Positions 1 to 5,048 of a stretch of DNA of 6,188 nt are shown one piece after another. Source of the DNA: Candidatus Saccharibacteria bacterium UBA5170. Lineage in GTDB: Bacteria > Patescibacteriota > Saccharimonadia > Saccharimonadales > Saccharimonadaceae. Positions within the stretch are counted from its first letter, which is position 1; each line of letters begins with the position of its first letter. Where the stretch lies: contig DHWY01000002.1 in the NCBI GenBank assembly GCA_002413425.1, positions 288,156 through 294,343 on the forward strand, given 5' to 3'. The notes under the pieces are model-generated. The model was not told where the DNA came from, did not search any database, and worked only from the letters and a program-made list of their open reading frames with translations. Made by a program: the position numbers and the translations under genes.

Positions 1-512
1 GTAAACTCAATTGGATCTTCGATAGTAATGATATGCTGAGCACGCTCGCTATTAATCTTGTCGACGAGCGCCGCAAGCGTCGTTGATTTTCCGCTACCAG
101 TTGGGCCGGTGACGAGCACGAGCCCTCGAGGATAATCGGCAAATCCAATCACTACATTAGGCATGCCAAGTTCGGTCAACGATTTAATATCGTTCGGAAT
201 CAATCGGAGGGCGGCTGCTAGGTTACCGCGTTCGTGATAGGCGTTAACACGGAAGCGACCCAGGGTGCCAAAGGCGAAGCTAAAATCAAATTCTTTGTCT
301 TTTAAAAGGATCTGTCTCTGGTCCTGGTCCAAAATAGCAAAAATCAAGGCTTCTACCGCTGGTTCATTAAGCGGGTTAAACCCAGCGATTGGCATCAATG
401 AACCGTCAACACGAAGCATTGGAGGTAATCCAACCTGCAAGTGAAGGTCAGAGGCTCGCTTGCGTACTACCTCTTCTAGTAGTACTTCGATTCTTAATTC
501 TTGATTATTCAT
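1..512 (-). CDS. pilT: PilT-family type IV pilus retraction ATPase, N-terminal 170 residues (C-terminus beyond left edge)
   Basis: Cytoplasmic hexameric ATPase that drives pilus depolymerisation and hence twitching. The frame opens with ATG at 512 and runs to the left edge without a stop. Visible landmarks: the N-terminal signature RASDLHLQVG (residues 19-28), typical of PilT; LRVDG (33-37); a GRFRVN strand (85-90); Walker A GPTGSGKST (136-144); and the Asp box TIEDPIEF (163-170), where the window ends. The Walker B, His box and AIRNLIRE-like C-terminal motif that would separate PilT from PilU are not visible. There is no MshEN-type N-domain, which distinguishes it from the PilB upstream. The start is supported by the purine-rich Shine-Dalgarno stretch at 520-530 (AGGAAAGGGTG), 7 nt before the ATG. 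It lies 16 nt after the pilB stop, so it is very probably cotranscribed with pilB. A typical PilT has about 350 residues, so roughly half is seen. Confidence 0.95.
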   Translation of the reverse strand, partial: MNNQELRIEVLLEEVVRKRASDLHLQVGLPPMLRVDGSLMPIAGFNPLNEPAVEALIFAILDQDQRQILLKDKEFDFSFAFGTLGRFRVNAYHERGNLAAALRLIPNDIKSLTELGMPNVVIGFADYPRGLVLVTGPTGSGKSTTLAALVDKINSERAQHIITIEDPIEF

Positions 513-519
513 TTTGTTT

Positions 520-530
520 CACCCTTTCCT
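520..530 (-). promoter_or_regulatory. Ribosome binding site of pilT
   Basis: On the minus strand the sequence reads AGGAAAGGGTG, followed by a 7-nt spacer and the ATG at 512. It overlaps the final bases of the pilB stop codon (TAG, 531-529). Its strength and spacing fix the pilT start. Confidence 0.7.
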
Positions 531-2292
531 AGGCTGTATCTGCCGCTACGCGATTTACTTCTTCAATGGTTGTGATGCCCTGTAATGCTTTTAAATATCC
601 GTCTTGACGCATCGTTATCATTCCTTGTGAAACTGCGAGACGTTGAATCTCTGAACTCGTCGCTCGGGCCACAATAAGATTTTGGATATCGGTATTCACA
701 TCCATCACTTCATAAAGTCCGGCGCGCCCACTGTAGCCACGTGGTGTTTGTGGAGTATCAATGCCCTTGACTAAAGTATAAGCGCTTTGGCCCGCTAGGG
801 GCAAGTCTTTATAGCCTAAATCTTGAGAAACTGCCGCAACGTCAGCTGCCGTCTTTGGCAAAAGGTGCCCGATAGTCGTTAAAATGTTCTGGGTTTCAAT
901 CGGATTAGACTGATAAACCTCTCGTTTCAACGAAACACGCCGGACCAGGCGCTGGCCAATAATCGTATTGATGGTGCTGGCGATTAAAAATGGCTCAATT
1001 CCCATATCGAGTAGCCGAGGCAAGACCCCAGCCGCACTATTGGTGTGGAGCGTGCTAAAAACAAGGTGTCCGGTCAGGGCCGCTTGGACTGCCAGACTGG
1101 CCGTCTCACCATCACGGATCTCCCCTACCATCACCACATCTGGGTCCTGGCGTAAAATCGAGCGTAGTCCAGTTGCAAATGTCAACCCGACGTCACCGTT
1201 GACTTGAATCTGGTTGACGCCGTCCATTTTGTATTCAACTGGGTCCTCGAGAGTCACGATATTAACTGTATCGTCCTTAATCTCTTTGATGAGCGCGTAA
1301 AGGCTCGTTGACTTACCGCTACCAGTCGGCCCTGACGTCAAAACCATGCCATTCGGTCGACGGATACCCTTGCGAATGGCCCGCAGGGCGCGTCCGGCAT
1401 ACCCCATTTCTTCGATATTGAAGGTGTTACCTGACTTATCAAGTAGACGAATCACAACTTGTTCACCCCAGACTACGGGGCTAATTGCAATACGAAGGTC
1501 AACTTCTTTGTTGGCAGCCTTGACGGTAAATTGACCATCTTGCGGTACCCTGTGTTCGTCAATCTTAAGATTGGATAAAATTTTTATTCGACTCACCAGC
1601 GCTGGCTCAATACTTTTTGGCAGCTGCATAATCTCACGCAGTACGCCGTCAACGCGACAGCGGATTTTAAGGGTTGCCTCGAGAGGCTCAATGTGAATAT
1701 CGCTGGCTCGAGACTTGACGGCATATTCCAAAATAGTGCTCAAAGCCTTACTTATTGGCGAGTCTTGAACAATAGTTTTTACATCGTTAGCAGAATCAAG
1801 ATTTGCCTCAGCTTGACTGGCTTCGGCGGCCTCGTCGACGCTGGAAAGATCGGTCCGGTACTGGTCTAGGACGTGACGAACTCCAGATTCCGAAGCCATA
1901 AAAACTTTTAACGGGCGTTGAATACGATTAGCGAGGTAATCGACCGCCTGAACGTTATTGGCATCAATCATAGCAACCGCGAGGCGGTTTTGAACCTCCG
2001 CAAGTGGTACCGCCATGAAGCGCTCAGCAATGTCTTCAGGTAGCAACGTCAGGACATTTTGATCAATCAGGCTATTGCTGAGGTTGACGTAGGGCACCCC
2101 TGAAACTTGAGCAATGGCATGCGTCAAAAGCTCATCATCAACGATGTGATCTTCCGTCAGCAGTGCCAGCAATGGCTTTGTTTGGGCTACTGACGTCGTT
2201 TCGGCGGCACGAAGCACCTCTTGAGTGACTAACCCCTCATCGATCAGCAGATTAATGAGTTTTTCTTGAATGTCACCAGTTAAGAGTGCCAT
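529..2292 (-). CDS. pilB: PilB/GspE-type pilus extension ATPase
   Basis: Cytoplasmic hexameric ATPase that powers pilin polymerisation through the platform protein PilC. It has 587 residues, usual for PilB. An MshEN-like N-domain spans about 11-145, followed by an acidic linker (150-170) and the N2 domain with SRASDIHIEP (194-203) and RCRVDGVLRE (211-220). The ATPase core has Walker A GPTGSGKST (321-329), Asp box TLEDPVEY (347-354), Walker B region RQDPDVVMVGEIRD (381-394) and His box TGHLVFSTLHTN (407-418). Two oddities stand out. The tetracysteine zinc motif expected after QRLVRR (447-452) is absent; the only Cys in the protein is C212. The N-domain also lacks the Arg and Gly of both RLGxx c-di-GMP motifs. 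The ATG at 2292 is 12 nt after the upstream stop, with a modest AGGA at 2303-2306. The gene ends in TAG at 531-529. Confidence 0.97.
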   Translation of the reverse strand: MALLTGDIQEKLINLLIDEGLVTQEVLRAAETTSVAQTKPLLALLTEDHIVDDELLTHAIAQVSGVPYVNLSNSLIDQNVLTLLPEDIAERFMAVPLAEVQNRLAVAMIDANNVQAVDYLANRIQRPLKVFMASESGVRHVLDQYRTDLSSVDEAAEASQAEANLDSANDVKTIVQDSPISKALSTILEYAVKSRASDIHIEPLEATLKIRCRVDGVLREIMQLPKSIEPALVSRIKILSNLKIDEHRVPQDGQFTVKAANKEVDLRIAISPVVWGEQVVIRLLDKSGNTFNIEEMGYAGRALRAIRKGIRRPNGMVLTSGPTGSGKSTSLYALIKEIKDDTVNIVTLEDPVEYKMDGVNQIQVNGDVGLTFATGLRSILRQDPDVVMVGEIRDGETASLAVQAALTGHLVFSTLHTNSAAGVLPRLLDMGIEPFLIASTINTIIGQRLVRRVSLKREVYQSNPIETQNILTTIGHLLPKTAADVAAVSQDLGYKDLPLAGQSAYTLVKGIDTPQTPRGYSGRAGLYEVMDVNTDIQNLIVARATSSEIQRLAVSQGMITMRQDGYLKALQGITTIEEVNRVAADTA

Positions 2293-2304
2293 GGAAGCAT
2301 AATC

Positions 2305-2526
2305 CTATTTAATACCGTTAATCTGGACTTCAACCGCTGGATTAATGGCGTTTTTATTAAAGATTGCAGGGCTCGGGGCTATTATAGTGGAATTAATTGG
2401 GTCGATTGTCTTAACCTTCACGCTATCCTTCGAGACGTTTCCAAAAATGCTATTTGCAACGAAGTAAGCAACCAAGATGCTGACTGAAGCGATAAGTATA
2501 ATCATTGCTATATCTGTTTTTTTCAT
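2305..2526 (-). CDS. Small single-span membrane protein of the pilus operon, 73 residues, in the PilP position
   Basis: I cannot assign a known family. The protein has a short charged start (MKKTD), one hydrophobic helix at about residues 6-27, and a polar outer tail of about 45 residues rich in Ile, Asn, Pro and Val (INPAVEVQI at 61-69). The Lys-rich N-terminus suggests N-in, tail-out topology. There is no lipobox cysteine, in fact no Cys at all, so it is not a normal PilP lipoprotein. It nevertheless sits where pilP usually lies, between pilO and the ATPase. It is a real gene: the ATG overlaps the pilO-like stop as ATGA (2526-2523), and the frame fills the gap between two certain genes. The nearest SD-like stretch (AAAGGAT, 2541-2547) is 14 nt away, so translation probably depends on coupling. 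Its TAG stop is in frame with the pilB ATG, five codons downstream. A platform accessory role is inferred from position only. Confidence 0.8.
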   Translation of the reverse strand: MKKTDIAMIILIASVSILVAYFVANSIFGNVSKDSVKVKTIDPINSTIIAPSPAIFNKNAINPAVEVQINGIK

Positions 2527-3221
2527 GGCTTTACCGTTTTATCCTTTAATTCAACAATCCGCGCTGGTTCGTAAAACGCTCGAGCCTGGACGCTCAGCAC
2601 GCGCTTGCTACCCTGGTTTTCAATCCGAAGCGAGAGGATGTCGATGGCGCGTATTGACCGTTCAAGACGACCCAAGACCTCTTTGAGCGTATCTTCGCTA
2701 CCACTGACAGAGAATCGAAAGGTTATCTCGGGCTGACCCGACACCGAGGCGGTCGTCGAGGCGTTCTGGGCGGTTGGGTCAGTCGACAGAGATTCGACGC
2801 CAACCACAGGATCGACCTGCAAAGAGTCAATCGATAATCCCGTAATATTTGCAAGGAGTTTGTTCTGTAACGACGCTCCGAGAGCCAATGAGTTGGCGTC
2901 GGATGGCAAAGCATCAAGAATCACCTGAATTGCTTGATCGCTCGACTTGGCTTTTGAATCAATCAAGGCTTGATTATTATCCAAAATTCGTACTTGAGAC
3001 TCAAGTTCTGAGACGTTCGCATTGTTACTTTTCAAGATAGAAACCGTTTTATTTTTTTCGGTTAAGACTTTTTCATTAAAAACTGCTTTTTGAATCAGGA
3101 ATAGTGAACCGACCAACGCAAAGCCGACCAGCGCCGAGATGACCGCTACCCATAAAAACATAGTACGGTTCGCTTTGGCGATCTGGGTTCGCTTACGAAT
3201 GGCTGCGTCTTGTACCTGCAT
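2523..3221 (-). CDS. pilO: PilO-like type IV pilus alignment protein
   Basis: Bitopic inner-membrane protein, probably the partner of PilN in the platform linking cytoplasmic PilM to the outer parts of the pilus. It has 232 residues: a basic cytoplasmic tail (1-20, rich in Arg and Lys), one transmembrane helix (about 21-45), a likely coiled coil (about 48-92, with many Lys, Glu, Asn and Leu), a Ser/Thr/Ala-rich linker (about 142-162), and a beta-alpha-beta segment ITFRFSVSG...LERSIRAIDILSLRI (166-200) that matches the ferredoxin-like fold of PilO. Position directly after pilN is the best evidence; primary sequence similarity to PilO is always weak, and a second PilN-type protein cannot be excluded. 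The ATG at 3221 is 1 nt beyond the pilN stop, with AAAGGGGA at 3231-3238 as SD. The stop is TGA, shared with the next gene in an ATGA overlap. Confidence 0.78.
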   Translation of the reverse strand: MQVQDAAIRKRTQIAKANRTMFLWVAVISALVGFALVGSLFLIQKAVFNEKVLTEKNKTVSILKSNNANVSELESQVRILDNNQALIDSKAKSSDQAIQVILDALPSDANSLALGASLQNKLLANITGLSIDSLQVDPVVGVESLSTDPTAQNASTTASVSGQPEITFRFSVSGSEDTLKEVLGRLERSIRAIDILSLRIENQGSKRVLSVQARAFYEPARIVELKDKTVKP

Positions 3222-3222
3222 A

Positions 3223-3948
3223 CTACTGTGTCCCCTTTAAATCTGTAGCTCGATCAACAAAAATACTTTTTGGGACGCCCAGGTATGAGTCGGTGACATT
3301 ACCCTGAGTCGCGATAATAACGGTCGCATTTTTCGACGAGGGCGCAAATAGTTCCTTGGCGTAGGTAAAGCTCAGCGTGAATCGTAGTACTTTTGCCCCT
3401 GAGGAATCTTCCCCGTAACTTGTGTCACCCGTACTCACATTAGAAGCCAGCGCAACGGCTTGGTCGCCTGCATCGCTCGTATATTTGACCTTTGCACCCT
3501 CGATGGTTTTACGAAACACTTCAGCTGCAGCGTAACTATTGGCGGCCTGTCCCTGCATCGTGATAGTACCTGCGGTCGAGTCGACTGCAAGATCGGATAT
3601 TTGAATATTATTTGGAACAGGTGGAATAATCGCCAATAACACGTCAAAAATACGTGAATCAATCTTTTTTTCATCATGCATCGTTGAAAGTTTTGTAAGC
3701 TGATTCTGAATCGTCAATGTTTTCGAAAGATCCTCGACGCTGGCAAGTTGTTGGCCGCCTTTTTTGATTGCGTCATCAGCGACGACACTCCGTACCGTCT
3801 GAACGCCGAATACATAAATCGCCAGAAGCGTTACAACTGCAATCGCCGCCAGACCAATCAAAATAGAGAAAGCGATCACTGTCGCGCGCACACGTTGGAC
3901 TTTGATAAGCTCTTGCTTGACGGCAGGAATAAGGTTGATTTCAATCAT
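3223..3948 (-). CDS. pilN: PilN-like type IV pilus assembly protein
   Basis: Bitopic inner-membrane protein whose cytoplasmic N-terminal peptide docks in PilM. The diagnostic feature is the short INLIP motif (residues 4-8) right after the start, the known PilM-binding signature of PilN. One transmembrane helix follows (about 22-48), then a helical stretch (55-95) and an outer ferredoxin-like domain (about 98-202, from RIFDVLLAIIPPVPNNI to LRFTLSFTYAKELF). A polar Ser/Thr/Asp-rich insert lies at about 158-186, and a tail of about 38 residues (203-241) extends past the fold. At 241 residues it is longer than the common PilN length of about 180-210. The ATG at 3948 overlaps the pilM stop as ATGA, and a strong GGAGGA (3956-3961), 7 nt upstream inside the pilM end, confirms the start. 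The stop TAG is 1 nt before the pilO-like ATG. Confidence 0.88.
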   Translation of the reverse strand: MIEINLIPAVKQELIKVQRVRATVIAFSILIGLAAIAVVTLLAIYVFGVQTVRSVVADDAIKKGGQQLASVEDLSKTLTIQNQLTKLSTMHDEKKIDSRIFDVLLAIIPPVPNNIQISDLAVDSTAGTITMQGQAANSYAAAEVFRKTIEGAKVKYTSDAGDQAVALASNVSTGDTSYGEDSSGAKVLRFTLSFTYAKELFAPSSKNATVIIATQGNVTDSYLGVPKSIFVDRATDLKGTQ

Positions 3949-5006
3949 GACTTATTCCTCCGCTGTGCAAGACCAATAGCCGTCGAAAATTCGGCAGCTA
4001 TACTAGCAAGCTGTTGTTGGTCCGACTGTGCAACACGGACTTTTTGCCACGGGTTCGCAATACTCGAAGGAATACTCGTCTTGGCAGTCACATATTCCCC
4101 AAATTGCGGAACCACGGCCGCAAAGCCAGATAGCAGGATGCCACCAACGGGAGTATTAGGGTAGCGTGTCTGAAAAAACTTAATTGATTTCACCAGTTCG
4201 GCCGCAAAATTATCGAGTGTTCCTTCAATTGCACGGTATACCTGGCCTTCGAGACGATCTGGCGCGAGGCCAAACTTAATAATAAACTGACGAGCTTGAT
4301 CTTCCTGGACATTAAGGTTCTGAACGGCAGCTTTGATCAGTGAGCGAAGTCCGGTTGGAATAGTGCGCACAAGTCGTGGGCTATCACCAAACGTAATCGC
4401 AAGATCAGTTGACTGCTCGCCAACATCAATGATGAGGCGGGCATCTTTAATACCACTTGGGAGTAACGAACGAATCATCGCTAGTGGATCGGGCTCGGCC
4501 GCGATGACGTTCAAACCGAGGCTTTCAATAAACTCTAAACGTTCTTCAGTATAAGCGTTGGCAGTACTTGCTAGTAACACTTCTTGCTGCTTGGGGTCGT
4601 GCAGCGACTGTCCAAGCAGCGCCCAATCAACCTTGGTTTCATCAATCGCCATCGGAATGTATTGATCGATTTGATACTTGATTGTACTTCGAAGCTCGGC
4701 CTCGCCCATATTGGGAATGTCTATAACGGTGGTAAATGTTTTGTTGGAAGGAAGTCCAATAACCACGTTCTTATCTTTGATACCACTTTGACCAACAGCA
4801 GTCATGATAACTTCACCCAAGCGGCGTTGACTTTCGGCAGACCCACCCATACTGGTCTTTTCGTCAAGTGGTGCATAGCCGTAATGCTGTAGGCTCCAAC
4901 TATCAGGACCCGTCGAAGACAGTTGCACGACGCGCACTGCGTTAGTGCCTATATCCAGTGCAAAAAAGTCGCCCACTCCTTTTAGTAATACCATATTGCT
5001 TTTCAT
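3945..5006 (-). CDS. pilM: PilM, actin-like type IV pilus assembly ATPase-fold protein
   Basis: Cytoplasmic actin/FtsA-fold protein that binds the PilN N-terminal peptide and connects the alignment platform to the motor. Numbering here is from the outermost ATG (353 residues). Phosphate-1 motif FFALDIGTNAVRVVQL (14-29); helix and strand region VVIGLPSNKTFTTVIDIP (81-98); the PilM-typical YQIDQYIPMAIDE (111-123); phosphate-2 motif LIIDVGEQSTDLAI (191-204); adenosine-side motif GGILLSGFAAVVPQFGEYV (288-306), in which the usual Gly-Gly-(Gly) is reduced to Ser-Gly-Phe; and IANPW (316-320), the usual NP motif. The true start is probably the second ATG at 4994 (349 residues, starting MVLLKGVGDFF): the first ATG shares two bases with a TATAAT -10 box and neither ATG has an SD. 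The gene ends in TGA, overlapping pilN by 4 nt. Confidence 0.94.
   Translation of the reverse strand: MKSNMVLLKGVGDFFALDIGTNAVRVVQLSSTGPDSWSLQHYGYAPLDEKTSMGGSAESQRRLGEVIMTAVGQSGIKDKNVVIGLPSNKTFTTVIDIPNMGEAELRSTIKYQIDQYIPMAIDETKVDWALLGQSLHDPKQQEVLLASTANAYTEERLEFIESLGLNVIAAEPDPLAMIRSLLPSGIKDARLIIDVGEQSTDLAITFGDSPRLVRTIPTGLRSLIKAAVQNLNVQEDQARQFIIKFGLAPDRLEGQVYRAIEGTLDNFAAELVKSIKFFQTRYPNTPVGGILLSGFAAVVPQFGEYVTAKTSIPSSIANPWQKVRVAQSDQQQLASIAAEFSTAIGLAQRRNKS
3956..3961 (-). promoter_or_regulatory. Strong ribosome binding site of pilN, inside the 3' end of pilM
   Basis: GGAGGA on the minus strand lies 7 nt before the pilN ATG and is contained in the last codons of pilM (Arg-Arg-Asn-Lys-Ser-stop). 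It is the best SD in the window. With the ATGA overlap it suggests both coupled and independent initiation of pilN. Confidence 0.75.
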
Positions 5007-5034
5007 TATACATAAGCACTAGCGTTAAAAGCAA
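5005..5034 (-). promoter_or_regulatory. Candidate sigma-70-type promoter for pilM and the downstream pil genes
   Basis: On the minus strand a perfect -10 box TATAAT lies at 5010-5005. An 18-nt spacer and a weak -35 TTGCTT (5034-5029, 3 of 6 consensus matches) precede it. The predicted transcription start is near 4998-4996, only 2-4 nt before the second pilM ATG at 4994, so the mRNA would be nearly leaderless. The outermost pilM ATG (5006) would lie upstream of the transcript start. The site lies in the only intergenic gap longer than 16 nt in the window. The -10 box is convincing; the -35 is weak. Confidence 0.6.
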
Positions 5035-5048
5035 GTAAAAACTGAAGA
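5007..5048. other. Intergenic gap between the secreted-protein gene and pilM
   Basis: A 42-nt AT-rich gap, the largest in the window, holding most of the candidate pilM promoter. I see no stable GC-rich hairpin followed by a T-run on the minus strand, so no intrinsic terminator for the upstream gene. Read-through from that gene into pilM is therefore possible in addition to the local promoter. Confidence 0.6.

Noticed and set aside
968..1207. Plus-strand open frame of 79 codons within pilB
   Set aside because: Antisense shadow of the conserved ATPase core (Walker B and His box); no SD and no protein-like composition.
61..1336. Near-repeat DNA at the Walker A sites of pilT (about 60-110) and pilB (about 1305-1335)
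   Set aside because: Explained by shared GPTGSGKST protein motif in paralogous ATPases, not a separate repeat element.
529..2292. Type II secretion system or competence cluster instead of type IV pilus
   Set aside because: PilM, a PilN with INLIP and a PilT-family ATPase occur together, which fits T4P. T2SS lacks separate PilM and PilT.
3748..4164. Plus-strand open frame of 138 codons across the pilM/pilN junction
   Set aside because: Longest antisense frame, but it is Cys/Arg-rich without motifs and covers two certain genes and their ATGA overlap.
4584..4892. Plus-strand open frame of 102 codons within pilM
   Set aside because: Opposite to highly conserved PilM codons; no recognisable domain and no promoter. 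Treated as chance.
5011..5036. Imperfect inverted repeat around CACTAGCG as a terminator or operator
   Set aside because: The symmetry is only a 4-bp CTAG core with mismatches beside it, without a T-run following on the minus strand.
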